11,148 nucleotides of DNA. It comes from Saprospiraceae bacterium. GTDB taxonomy: Bacteria > Bacteroidota > Bacteroidia > Chitinophagales > Saprospiraceae. Location: NCBI GenBank assembly GCA_020852155.1, contig JADZBJ010000214.1:1-11148 (forward strand), given 5' to 3'. The notes below the pieces were generated by a model, which did no database searches, was not told the DNA's origin, and saw nothing but the letters and a program-made list of their open reading frames with translations. Made by a program: the position numbers and the translations under genes. This document shows, piece by piece, positions 1 to 7,387 of the stretch; the first letter of the stretch is position 1, and each line of letters starts with the position of its first letter.

Positions 1-1014
1 CTGGCTCAAATCCATGCGAACACGACGATAAAACTGATTTTGAGCGCCTTCTGTGGCCTCTCTCGGATATTGAACTGCGATGGCTAATTTCAGCGCGCTG
101 CTGTTGTCGCGTTTGGTATAAGGCGTATATCCGGGTGTGCAGTAAAGGGTTTTACCCGCTTTAATCGCAGCCAGAATGTCCTTTTTACCGCGTGCTACAT
201 CACAGAAGCCGCCTTTTGCATGATCGGATTCAAACTTGAGTCGGCCAACTGATTCGAAGTGTTCAAACTTCCTTTTGCCGGATGTGCTTTCATTGACGGA
301 GTAAACAACCAAACGGTCGCGCTTGCTAATGTCTGCGTTGGTGCCCGCCGAGATGATGACCTTTTCGGCTTCGTCATCGTCGGTCTCGGCGACTTCAAGT
401 ATGGTCAGGCGGAACGGAAACAGTTTATAAGCCGGATCGCCGGTCAGGTTGTCAGCCATTTTTTTACGGGCATCATTTTCCATGGCGACAATCTCTTTGG
501 CATAACGGTTCTTGATGCGCGCATCTACTTCGTCTTTGACCTTGTCCTGGTATTTGGAGCCTTTTACCCAGCCAATGTCAGCATACTTGTGCTTTACATC
601 TTTGGTTGAAATGCCGGAACAATTCAGCACTGTATTGCCCGCCAGCATACCTGAACTGATGTCGGTGGTCAACATCGTCACTTTGCCCGTGGCCTGTTGG
701 CTCATGCGGATATTAGCCGTCGAAATACTGTCCACAAATGTGATGTTGATCGTAAAATCCTGACCGATCGAAGATTCAACTTCCAGCAGGTGCGTAGCCA
801 CGGTGGATTGATCTTGTTCGCCAATCACTTCCACGCGTTTGGAAGCGTCCAGCAGGTCAACGGCCTTGCGAAACATTTGCTCTTGTTCAGGGTAAAAGAA
901 TCGCTGGCGGGTGACTTCATTTCGAACAACGTATTTTTCTACCTGCGCAAAGGCTTCCTGGGCAAAAAGCGTACAAACGAGGGTTAATAGGGCGTATAGG
1001 GTTGTATTTTTCAT
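1..1014 (-). CDS. Exported protein with CsgG-neighbour C-terminal domain, 3' end beyond window (partial)
   Basis: The frame is open from an ATG at 1014 to the left edge with no stop, giving 338 codons of an incomplete gene. Residues 1-24 form a signal peptide ending in AFAQ. Residues 25-195 are mixed alpha/beta with a charged helical stretch around 155-190 and no motif I can name. Residues 199-293 align almost without gaps to the C-terminal domain of the upstream CsgG-like protein: both begin with FP, carry AGTN 24 residues later and end in a Cys-Thr pair. This domain recalls the FlgT C-terminal domain, by pattern only. After it the protein continues (Y296 onward) into an unseen region, so it is longer than its neighbour. 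The ATG follows the upstream stop codon by one base, so the two genes are probably translationally coupled. Function is unknown; I infer an envelope component working with the CsgG-like protein. Confidence 0.85.
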   Translation of the reverse strand, partial: MKNTTLYALLTLVCTLFAQEAFAQVEKYVVRNEVTRQRFFYPEQEQMFRKAVDLLDASKRVEVIGEQDQSTVATHLLEVESSIGQDFTINITFVDSISTANIRMSQQATGKVTMLTTDISSGMLAGNTVLNCSGISTKDVKHKYADIGWVKGSKYQDKVKDEVDARIKNRYAKEIVAMENDARKKMADNLTGDPAYKLFPFRLTILEVAETDDDEAEKVIISAGTNADISKRDRLVVYSVNESTSGKRKFEHFESVGRLKFESDHAKGGFCDVARGKKDILAAIKAGKTLYCTPGYTPYTKRDNSSALKLAIAVQYPREATEGAQNQFYRRVRMDLSQ

Positions 1015-1015
1015 A

Positions 1016-1882
1016 TTATTTGATTTGGAATGTGCAGAAAACCTTGGTTTTACTGTCGAGTAATTGTTTCAAAACATCGCCGTTTTCCTTGATGGAAATG
1101 ATGGAAAAATTGAGGTCTTCCACTTTTTCCACTTCAGCCGTAGCGACGGTTTTGTAATAAACCTGCATTTCACCGTCCACTTCGAGTTCTTCCCGAATTT
1201 TTACATCCAGTTCCATGTCTTCGCGCAAGCCGCGGTTGGTACCGGCAGCGATAAGGCAGGTTTTCACCTTGGTTTTGGATTGTTCTTTGGCTTCAACGAC
1301 TTTAATCAGCAACGGAAACGCTGTATTGTTCAGTCGGCGCACCATTTCCTGGATCGGCTCAACGATGTCTTTATTGCCCAGAAAACCGCTTTTCAATACT
1401 TCGCGCTCCTTGGAAGCAACCTTACCGTCTTCCATGGAATAAAGCGTTAGGGTCAGGCTGGATGTATTGGCTTCGTAAAGGCCGCGCAACAGGTAATCTG
1501 CACCGATGCTTTTGCCTTGTTCCACGACATAACCATCCATGAACACCTCTGACTTTTGCAGTTCGCGTTCTTTTGACAGCGCCTCGGTGGCACGGCGGTC
1601 AACGACAGTAAAGCGGTTGTCCTTGGTGTAGCACTCTGTGACGATGCTTTGCATTGACTCCATGCGCATGCGCAGTTTTGCGATGTCAGTTTCGTCTTGA
1701 GTTGCAATACTGACACCCAGAACATTCACTGATTTGCTGTCGCGAACATCTTTATTGGTCGGCAACGTAAAATCCAGAATGCCGATGTTTTTCTTCTTCT
1801 TTTCACCTTGCGCTGAAATAACTGAAACAAGCGATAGTGAAATGAAAATCAGCACGAGCAAGTGCCTGTATGAAAATTTCAT
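1016..1882 (-). CDS. CsgG-like exported protein
   Basis: This 288-residue protein has a signal peptide (about 1-24, cleavage after VISA) and no lipobox cysteine, unlike classical CsgG. Residues 32-195 look like a CsgG/LpoB-type domain: a first strand NIGILDF at 32-38, then RFTVVDRRATEALSKE at 90-105, an LQKSE turn, GADYLLRGLYEA at 127-138, and a TLTLYSMEDGKV strand pair at 144-155. The RF-vv-R ... l-kE ... GAdyll-G order is characteristic of CsgG/HfaB-family proteins. Residues 189-284 form an extra domain shared with the next gene downstream. CsgG proper forms an outer-membrane secretion channel, but the pore-forming segment cannot be confirmed here, so a FlgO- or LpoB-like structural role is equally possible. 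The stop lies one base before the next start, and the upstream gap is 24 bases. No curli subunit gene is present in the window. Confidence 0.85.
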   Translation of the reverse strand: MKFSYRHLLVLIFISLSLVSVISAQGEKKKKNIGILDFTLPTNKDVRDSKSVNVLGVSIATQDETDIAKLRMRMESMQSIVTECYTKDNRFTVVDRRATEALSKERELQKSEVFMDGYVVEQGKSIGADYLLRGLYEANTSSLTLTLYSMEDGKVASKEREVLKSGFLGNKDIVEPIQEMVRRLNNTAFPLLIKVVEAKEQSKTKVKTCLIAAGTNRGLREDMELDVKIREELEVDGEMQVYYKTVATAEVEKVEDLNFSIISIKENGDVLKQLLDSKTKVFCTFQIK

Positions 1883-1906
1883 TGTAGAAAAATTTAATAG
1901 TGAGTA

Positions 1907-2788
1907 TCAACGATTTGACATGTAATCGCGCAGCATCAATACCTGCCAGTTTTGTTGATTAGCCAGGCTTTTGAAATACTCTTTTACGGTGTCTAATTGC
2001 GCTTTGTAATCGCTGTCGGCACTGCCCCGAAGTTGCTCGATAAAAGCGTTGGCTTCGCTGGCGCAGGATGCTTCCGGGTCAATGTACCTGAGTTGACGAA
2101 CAGCCTCTGCGTAATTTTTGCTGGCTGACGCCGCTTTGGCATTGGTGAGTGATTGCTTGCAAACAAAATCGCGGTAACGGGCATAATTGGCCTTGAGTTT
2201 AGCGTCAGCCTCGGCACGGCAAGGCGCTTGTTCGGGGATGTACAGCAAATCCGCCATGGCCTGCTGCATTTGACCGGCATCCATGTTGCGCGCGGCTTCT
2301 GCGAGTAACGTAGAGCAGTTTTTCTGGTAAAAATCGAGCACTTTAGGCTTGAGCGCCACCACGAATTCGCTGAATTTCGGATCGGATGCCGATACATTCG
2401 AAATCATGTTGCTGAGCGCCAGTGAAGTGCTCGTACCAGAACCGCTCAGGCGTTTGCGGAACACGTCGAACACCTGTTTGCCGTCGCGCTGACGAGCAGT
2501 CAGGACGAGTTCGCCGTCAATGGTGGTCAGGTTGCGCATACCTGCGGACACGGTGCGTGGCTCGTTGAGGATGACTTCCGGTGCAAAGCCCAACTGTGCG
2601 TTGGGGCTGGCCGAACCAACGCCGGTTTCTGTGATCCAGCCCTGTATTTTGCTGGTCAGGTTACTTTTCTGGCTTTCGTTCAACTGGCGGCCTGCGTCTT
2701 TGACAGGATAAACAGCCAGCACCATTTCCTGAGCCGTCAGAAAGGTATTACAAACAAAAAGAAGGGATAATATGGTGGTGTATTTCAT
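1907..2788 (-). CDS. Exported protein with duplicated Cys-x31-Cys helical repeat, unknown function
   Basis: I do not recognise a named family. The chosen start is the ATG at 2788 (293 residues), because it directly opens a good signal peptide (MKYTTILSLLF... ending FLTAQ); an in-frame TTG at 2803 would overlap the previous gene's stop and add five residues before it. Residues about 20-135 are beta-rich, with the strand MVLAVYPV at the mature N-terminus as in CsgG/LpoB-type folds. Residues 158-242 hold two tandem helical units, each with cysteines exactly 32 positions apart (C158/C190 and C210/C242), a YAEA/MQQA helix and a following LLYIPE or LRYIDPE turn. They resemble TPR-type hairpins stapled by disulfides. 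The gene sits 11 bases after its upstream neighbour's stop and 24 bases before the CsgG-like gene, so it belongs to the same operon and is probably periplasmic. Confidence 0.8.
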   Translation of the reverse strand: MKYTTILSLLFVCNTFLTAQEMVLAVYPVKDAGRQLNESQKSNLTSKIQGWITETGVGSASPNAQLGFAPEVILNEPRTVSAGMRNLTTIDGELVLTARQRDGKQVFDVFRKRLSGSGTSTSLALSNMISNVSASDPKFSEFVVALKPKVLDFYQKNCSTLLAEAARNMDAGQMQQAMADLLYIPEQAPCRAEADAKLKANYARYRDFVCKQSLTNAKAASASKNYAEAVRQLRYIDPEASCASEANAFIEQLRGSADSDYKAQLDTVKEYFKSLANQQNWQVLMLRDYMSNR

Positions 2789-2799
2789 GTTCAGGGTGA

Positions 2800-3690
2800 T
2801 CAAGAGAGTGTGATAAAAATGGTGCCGCCTTTGACTTCTTTTTTGACATTGATTTTGCCGCCGCCTTTACGGGCCATGGTGCGGCAAAATTTGAAGACTT
2901 CCAAAGCGAATTTATTGGTGGAATACGAGTTGCCATTGGCATCTTTCAACGGGATGCGCACCTGATCGTAAATGGCTTTCAGGTCGCTGGTGCCTTGAAT
3001 GTGGTAATAACCCTTGAAAGCATGATCGCCCATCCAGACTTCGAGTGCATCGGACAGTGGCAAATCCTGTTCGGCGATGTCGGTGCTCATGCGCAGATCG
3101 CTATCGGCGGCGATGTTGAATTCGATGGCGCAAAGGCGACCATTTTCCACGATGTCCGTGAATTTGGTTTGCATGACATTCAGGAAATCCTCAACGACAG
3201 ATTCGACGGCTTTGGCAGCCAGTTTGCCGTAGTCTTCGGTGTAAAATTTGCCGCTAAAACCTACTTTATTGGAAAGCGATGCTGCGGTAGAAGCGTCATA
3301 AGCGGTCAGGATTACCTGCACGCTGTTGCCCGAACTGGCCCAGGTTTTATTGGTTTCCACTTCGACATAAATATCGGCGCCGGAATATTCAATGATCTGG
3401 GTTTTGATGTCGGTTTGATTCTCGGAAGTAAACACCTGACGGGTTTCGGTTTCCTTGAGTTTGGCCACGAAATCAATGGTGGAAAAACCGCGATTGTCGA
3501 AGGCTTCTTTAACCTTGGTAATTGTGATGCGCCGATCCACATCGGTATCCAGCACGCGGCGGATGTCTTCTTTTTCTTTCGTAAAAGGAATGACCATAAT
3601 GGTCGGCTGAATGGTGGGTTTGGCAGTGGTGTTTTGCCCAATGGAAAGGAATGGCAGTGCCATTGCCAAAAGCAAGAGTGCTTTTCTCAT
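2800..3690 (-). CDS. Exported DUF6175-like protein
   Basis: This 296-residue protein has a signal peptide (MRKALLLLAMALPFLSIGQ, about 1-19). The mature part begins with PTIQPTIMVIPF at 25-36, then helical and strand segments to about residue 170, including a GADIYVEVETN strand at 104-114 and an ILTAYDAST strand at 127-135. This order resembles the alpha/beta plan of CsgG and LpoB domains. The C-terminal part (180-296) is separate, with VWMGDHAFKGYYHIQG at 218-233 and a final GGTIFITLS strand. From memory the whole resembles the Bacteroidota family DUF6175, which has no known function; I could not check this. It lies 33 bases after the lipoprotein gene and runs to within 11 bases of the next start, so the genes are co-transcribed. 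A role in an outer-membrane or periplasmic assembly is inferred only from its neighbours. Confidence 0.85.
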   Translation of the reverse strand: MRKALLLLAMALPFLSIGQNTTAKPTIQPTIMVIPFTKEKEDIRRVLDTDVDRRITITKVKEAFDNRGFSTIDFVAKLKETETRQVFTSENQTDIKTQIIEYSGADIYVEVETNKTWASSGNSVQVILTAYDASTAASLSNKVGFSGKFYTEDYGKLAAKAVESVVEDFLNVMQTKFTDIVENGRLCAIEFNIAADSDLRMSTDIAEQDLPLSDALEVWMGDHAFKGYYHIQGTSDLKAIYDQVRIPLKDANGNSYSTNKFALEVFKFCRTMARKGGGKINVKKEVKGGTIFITLS

Positions 3691-3723
3691 AAATGAATAA
3701 TATGGAGTAAAAAATGAATGATT

Positions 3724-4188
3724 TTAAAAACCGAACTTGCGGATAACGCCCTGATTTTCCAATTCGCGGCGGAAAAGGTCGTAGTTGACATTCAGGGAAA
3801 AACGCTGGAGTTTTTTGGCCATACCGGCTGTCCACAATGGCTTTGGGTCAACCCAGGTGACGCTGTTGAAAAAGCGGTCAATCTGTTCGTCGCTGAGCAT
3901 CATGTCTAACTTTTCGCGTTGGCCCGAACTCAATTTTGAGCCATCAATCATCGGCAGGCGCGCCGTGGAGATTTCCGGGTGTGGCAGTCCGTCAAACAGT
4001 AATTTGTTCAGGGTGCGGCGCTTGGCGTCGCGTTCGGCAGACATACGTGAGACGCCTTGTCCGTCAGCCTGAATGGTTAGCAGGCCCTGTGTGTCGCGAC
4101 TGATGAGTTGTGTGGAAGGTGTTGTGGTGCGCTGCGCGCAGGAAATGGCCAGAAAAATAAAGGCTGAAGCGAGTATATAAATTCGCAT
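3724..4188 (-). CDS. Small lipoprotein with LPP20/FlgP-like features
   Basis: The protein has 154 residues. Its N-terminus is a lipoprotein signal with lipobox LAISC, so C17 would be lipidated. The residues after the cysteine (AQRTTT) lack the charged surface-export signal used by some Bacteroidota lipoproteins, which suggests it faces the periplasm. The core, around residues 33-65, reads as a strand with DGQGVS followed by a helix rich in Ala and Arg (SAERDAKRRTLNKLL). This G-x-G then A-x-x-x-A-x-R pattern is typical of LPP20-family lipoproteins such as FlgP, though I rate the match as suggestive only. The rest (70-154) is helical and ends with a strand, FSLNVNYDLF. It is the first gene of the five-gene operon, preceded by a 390-base gap that must hold the promoter. 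Its likely role is a lipid-anchored base for the proteins encoded downstream. Confidence 0.8.
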   Translation of the reverse strand: MRIYILASAFIFLAISCAQRTTTPSTQLISRDTQGLLTIQADGQGVSRMSAERDAKRRTLNKLLFDGLPHPEISTARLPMIDGSKLSSGQREKLDMMLSDEQIDRFFNSVTWVDPKPLWTAGMAKKLQRFSLNVNYDLFRRELENQGVIRKFGF

Positions 4189-4307
4189 GGGCTTTATGGT
4201 TTGGTAAAGTTGTGAATGAGTGAGCTAATGTAGCAATTTTCGGGAATGATTTGAATGATTCGATTACATCCGATTGATCTGATTGTTTTGAATCAATACG
4301 AATCACC

Positions 4308-4315
4308 CAAATTTA
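4308..4315 (-). promoter_or_regulatory. Candidate Bacteroidota -7 element upstream of the CsgG-like operon
   Basis: On the minus strand this reads TAAATTTG, a match to the Bacteroidota primary-sigma -7 consensus TAnnTTTG. It sits about 120 bases upstream of the lipoprotein start at 4188. The expected TTG-type -33 element is not evident at the right distance, so the call is weak. Confidence 0.3.
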
Positions 4316-4459
4316 CCTTTATAATTGCGCGTAACCCGCACTCCATACACTATACGCACACAGTCGATTTATCGAACCAATCAACCGATATCCATAACTG
4401 TTTTGATATATTGCGAGGCCCTCTATTTGAGATTTTTATAAAATAAATGTAAAAATTCT

Positions 4460-4555
4460 GGCTGAAGGTAAAAGGAGAAAGATAGAAGGCTTTTCTGTTA
4501 ATTTTTAAACAAAAATGCCTACTTTTTCTTTTAAAAACGCTCTATACCTTCAGCC
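4460..4555. repeat. Perfect 11-bp inverted repeat enclosing the AT-rich hairpin
   Basis: GGCTGAAGGTA at 4460-4470 is repeated as its exact reverse complement at 4545-4555. The 74 bases between contain the AT-rich hairpin at 4502-4537. No transposase or coding sequence is inside, and flanking target duplications are not obvious. Confidence 0.6.
4502..4537 (-). terminator. AT-rich inverted repeat after the multicopper oxidase gene
   Basis: Arms at 4502-4515 and 4523-4537 are near-complementary: a run of T then A, against the same with one mismatch and one extra base, around a 7-base loop. The hairpin lies about 40 bases past the stop of the multicopper oxidase gene and is the best terminator candidate for that operon. 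The stem has almost no G or C, so it would be weak as an intrinsic terminator. Confidence 0.35.
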
Positions 4556-4578
4556 TTTCGCCCTATACGTGCTCTGTT

Positions 4579-6267
4579 TTATTGAAAAACGACTTGTTCC
4601 AGCGCAAAACCTTTGGCGGTTTTTATTTGAAAAAAGTAAACCCCGTTGGCCAGGTCAAGGCTCAAAGTTTGCCTTTTTCTCACTGAAAAAGCGTAATTCC
4701 GAACGCGGCTTCCTTTGCTGTCAAAAATATCCAGTTCCTGCACATCATAGTCCGACTCAATGACTAATGTATTGTCAATCGTGATCGGATTAGGAAACAC
4801 CCGCACGCTCTCGTCTAGTGGCAAATCTTCCGTAGCAGAAGAGGCTGGGTTTACGACAAATTGTCCCATCATGCCAGTATCCTCGTGGCTCAAAATGTGG
4901 CAATGGTACATGTAAGGCATGTCAGGATCACCGAAGTCGTCAAAGCGCGTGACAATTTTCACTGTGCCGCCCATAGGAGGCACAGTTACAACATCTTTTT
5001 TACCACGCAGGTTAGCCGTTGGCATCGCGCCATTTATGCTCAGGATGTAAAATGAATTGCCGTGAACGTGGAATGGATGTGCCATCATTGTTTGATTGGT
5101 TAGTGTCCAGACTTCAGTTTTTCCTTGCTGGGTACTGAAGTTCATAGTTTCCATGTTGTACTTCAACCCATTGATGAAAAAATTGGTCATGCTCATCATC
5201 GGCTGGGCAGAAAAGCCAAAGGAACGTGCCGTTGCGCCTGCGGAAGAGAAAGGGACGTTCGTGGTCAGATGGCCTGGAATGCTCATGACAGCATTGGTTG
5301 TTGGCGCAGACACATTGATGTTCATCAGATTGAAATCTGTATTATCGAGCGGCCCCATCATGTTGTTGCCGCCGCCCATATTCATCATCGTTCCGCCGGG
5401 ATAACCTTGCGGCAAAAGTGTACCGAATTGACGCAACGTCAACAATTGCCCTTCTTTTCCTGTCAAATCAACCAGGATTTCGGCTCGTTCACCCGGAGCA
5501 AGGATGAGTTTGGACATCGCAACTGGTGCATCAAGCAGCCCGGCATCGCCCGCGATTTGTTTGAAACCAAGCGCATTGACAAAGCCAAAATCAAAGAAAC
5601 GATGTGCCGAACCATTCAAAAGTCGCAGCCTGACGACCTGCGCTGGCAGATTCAAGGTACCACCGCGTAGCACGCCATTAACCAATACTTCGTTATCTTG
5701 CTCGTCCAGTTCGACGATTTGCCTGGCCGAGTCAAAGGTTTTCCATTGAAAAACGAGCGGTACATCATCTACACCATAAGTCCTTGGTAAGTTCAAAAGG
5801 GCCTCCTCATTGTCGCGCACGATGATAAAACCTGCGGCTCCTTTCACGACTTGATTGAGCGTTTTACCATGCGGATGCGGATGATACCAGAAAGTAGCGG
5901 CATTGTCCATGACCTCAAATCCGGGCGACCAGGTTTCGCCGGGCATAATCATATTGTGCGGGCTTCCATCATTTCTTGCTGCAACGTGCAGGCCATGCCA
6001 GTGTGTAGTCGTGGTATCGCCGAGTTGATTGTGTACATTGAGCGATACTGCTGAGCCTTTTTGAAAGATCAGGGTTGGGCCGAGTTGTGAGCCATTGTAA
6101 CCAATCGTACTAGTCTGAATGCCTGCAAATATTTCACTAAAACCGTGTTGTAGCACCAGATCGAAATTAGTGCCTTCAATGGCAGGCGGCACAGGGATTG
6201 GATTTTGAGTCGAGGAAAATGTCGCCCAAAAGCCAATAACCGCAATTAAAAACAATCTCTTTTTCAT
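4579..6267 (-). CDS. Multicopper oxidase with T9SS C-terminal sorting domain
   Basis: This is a 562-residue three-cupredoxin oxidase that couples one-electron substrate oxidation, possibly of Cu(I), to reduction of O2 to water. A signal peptide covers about residues 1-20. All four copper-binding motifs are intact: HWHGLH at 89-94, WYHPHPHG at 127-134, HPFHVHG at 397-403, and HCHILSHEDTGMM at 455-467. C456, H461 and M466 would be the type 1 copper ligands. The WYHPHPHGKT form is close to CueO and SufI-type enzymes. Residues 293-304 form a Met-rich stretch (5 Met in 12), reminiscent of the Met-rich substrate region of CueO. Residues 487-562 are a T9SS type A tail (VFPNP ... NGVYFFQI ... VVFQ), so the enzyme is exported across the outer membrane. 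It is the last gene of the operon, 23 bases after the second peroxidase gene. Laccase-like activity on organic substrates is an alternative. Confidence 0.95.
   Translation of the reverse strand: MKKRLFLIAVIGFWATFSSTQNPIPVPPAIEGTNFDLVLQHGFSEIFAGIQTSTIGYNGSQLGPTLIFQKGSAVSLNVHNQLGDTTTTHWHGLHVAARNDGSPHNMIMPGETWSPGFEVMDNAATFWYHPHPHGKTLNQVVKGAAGFIIVRDNEEALLNLPRTYGVDDVPLVFQWKTFDSARQIVELDEQDNEVLVNGVLRGGTLNLPAQVVRLRLLNGSAHRFFDFGFVNALGFKQIAGDAGLLDAPVAMSKLILAPGERAEILVDLTGKEGQLLTLRQFGTLLPQGYPGGTMMNMGGGNNMMGPLDNTDFNLMNINVSAPTTNAVMSIPGHLTTNVPFSSAGATARSFGFSAQPMMSMTNFFINGLKYNMETMNFSTQQGKTEVWTLTNQTMMAHPFHVHGNSFYILSINGAMPTANLRGKKDVVTVPPMGGTVKIVTRFDDFGDPDMPYMYHCHILSHEDTGMMGQFVVNPASSATEDLPLDESVRVFPNPITIDNTLVIESDYDVQELDIFDSKGSRVRNYAFSVRKRQTLSLDLANGVYFFQIKTAKGFALEQVVFQ
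4582..4812 (-). other. T9SS type A sorting domain of the multicopper oxidase
   Basis: Residues 486-562 follow a short Ser/Ala/Glu/Asp-rich linker. They show the family order: SVRVFPNP start, an ELDIFDSKGSRV strand-turn at 511-522, NGVYFFQI at 541-548 and a final hydrophobic strand ending at the stop. These features mark cargo of the type IX secretion system, which is limited to Bacteroidota. Confidence 0.85.
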
Positions 6268-6290
6268 TATTTAACTTGTGAAAAGGATTT

Positions 6291-7370
6291 TTAAAATGGA
6301 TTTGAAAAAGCAGGATTGATCAGAAAATCCTTGTCTGTTAGCGTTTTCAAAAAGGCAATCAAGTCGGCTTTGTCCTGCGAAGAAAGCGCTAACCCGCCAG
6401 GTTGAAGGTTGTATTGCATCAAAAAGTCGACGGTCGGCGAGTTTTTCACGCCAGTATTGTAGTGGTCAATGACTTGCTCCAAAGTCTGGAATCTCCCATT
6501 ATGCATATAAGGCGCGGTAAGTGCCACATTGCGAAGCGAAGGTGTTTTGAATTTTGCCTTGTCGGCTGGGTCATTTGACACTTTCTGCTTGCCGATGTCA
6601 GTTTGGCTGGCTTCTGCATCAAGGCCGTTATTCATGTAATCATCGTTCGTGAAGTTGAAACCACCATGACAATGGAAACATTCAGCACCTTTTTTCTGTC
6701 CGGACGGATCGAATTCCGTGAAAAACAATTTCCGGCCGCGCTCTTCGGAGTCAGTGAGTGCCACCTCACCCCGTTTGTATTGGTCAAATTTTGAGTTATT
6801 GGAAATCATCACCCATTCAAATTGCTCAATTGCCAACCCGATTTTTTCAGCAGTAACGGTTTCGCTGCCAAACGCCCGAACGAACTGATCGCGGTACTTT
6901 TTATCGGCCTGCAACTTGGCAACGACATTGTCCAACTTCTCATTCATCTCAAGCGGATCCTGTATGGGTTTCAATGCTTGTTCATGGACGCTGGCTGCTC
7001 GTCCATCCCAGAACATCCCGTTTTTGTGCCATGCGAGGTTCATAACAGCCATTGCCTGTCGCTTGCCTGGCAACTTTTCAACACCGATCGAAAATTGCAG
7101 GCTGTCTGAAAAGGCATGTTGCTGGCGATGACAGTCGGCGCAGGCTTGAGAGCCGTCTTTTGACATGGCTTTTTCGTAAAAAAGCATTCGGCCGAGCATC
7201 ACACCTGCGTTGGTGGGTTTATTCGCCAGGGGGAATTCAGGGTCCGGAAATTCGCGAAAGTTGATCTGGTAAAGTGTAGGGTCAAATGTTGCGTGCTCTT
7301 CCGCAGGATCTTTTTTGCAAGCAAAAATGATGACTGTCAACAGCGACAGCACTAAGACTATCTTTTTCAT
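6291..7370 (-). CDS. Diheme cytochrome c peroxidase lipoprotein (CCP/MauG family), canonical WDGR form
   Basis: The protein has 359 residues and a lipobox (IIFAC) with C18 as the lipidation site. Two c-type heme sites are present: CADCH at 77-81 and CFHCH at 231-235. FWDGR at 120-124 provides W121, which corresponds by motif to the tryptophan placed between the two hemes in bacterial peroxidases. The QALKPIQDPLEM stretch and the PSLRNVALTAPYMHNG segment near 277-292 are further family marks; M289 is a candidate distal ligand of the high-potential heme. Such enzymes reduce H2O2 with electrons from small cytochromes or cupredoxins, or oxidise protein substrates like MauG. Residues after the lipid cysteine (CKKDPAEE) are Lys/Asp/Glu-rich, a possible surface-export signal. 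Gaps are 17 bases upstream and 23 downstream, so it sits inside the copper operon. Confidence 0.93.
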   Translation of the reverse strand: MKKIVLVLSLLTVIIFACKKDPAEEHATFDPTLYQINFREFPDPEFPLANKPTNAGVMLGRMLFYEKAMSKDGSQACADCHRQQHAFSDSLQFSIGVEKLPGKRQAMAVMNLAWHKNGMFWDGRAASVHEQALKPIQDPLEMNEKLDNVVAKLQADKKYRDQFVRAFGSETVTAEKIGLAIEQFEWVMISNNSKFDQYKRGEVALTDSEERGRKLFFTEFDPSGQKKGAECFHCHGGFNFTNDDYMNNGLDAEASQTDIGKQKVSNDPADKAKFKTPSLRNVALTAPYMHNGRFQTLEQVIDHYNTGVKNSPTVDFLMQYNLQPGGLALSSQDKADLIAFLKTLTDKDFLINPAFSNPF

Positions 7371-7387
7371 AAGAAATTAAAATTCAG

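Larger units (their letters stand above)
4189..4578. other. 390-base intergenic region between the two operons
   Basis: No credible gene was found here on either strand. The segment is AT-rich compared with the flanking genes. Its upper part (4460-4578) carries the inverted repeats and would be the 3' end of the copper-related operon. Its lower part (4189-4440) would be the promoter and leader of the CsgG-like operon. I saw no riboswitch or small RNA that I can support. Confidence 0.6.

Noticed and set aside
1016..1882. Curli secretion operon
   Set aside because: CsgG resemblance alone is not enough: no CsgA/B/E/F-like gene is present and the CsgG-like protein lacks a lipobox.
2789..2803. 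Upstream TTG start for the Cys-repeat protein
   Set aside because: It would add five residues in front of a well-formed signal peptide and overlap the previous stop; the ATG at 2788 is the better start.
2995..3696. 233-codon open frame on the plus strand
   Set aside because: It lies entirely antisense to the DUF6175-like gene, which has a signal peptide and fits the operon. The plus-strand translation shows no recognisable domain, and its composition is typical of an antisense shadow.
5125..5670. 181-codon open frame on the plus strand
   Set aside because: Antisense to the multicopper oxidase, whose copper motifs prove the minus strand. The plus-strand product is rich in His, Arg and Cys without any pattern.
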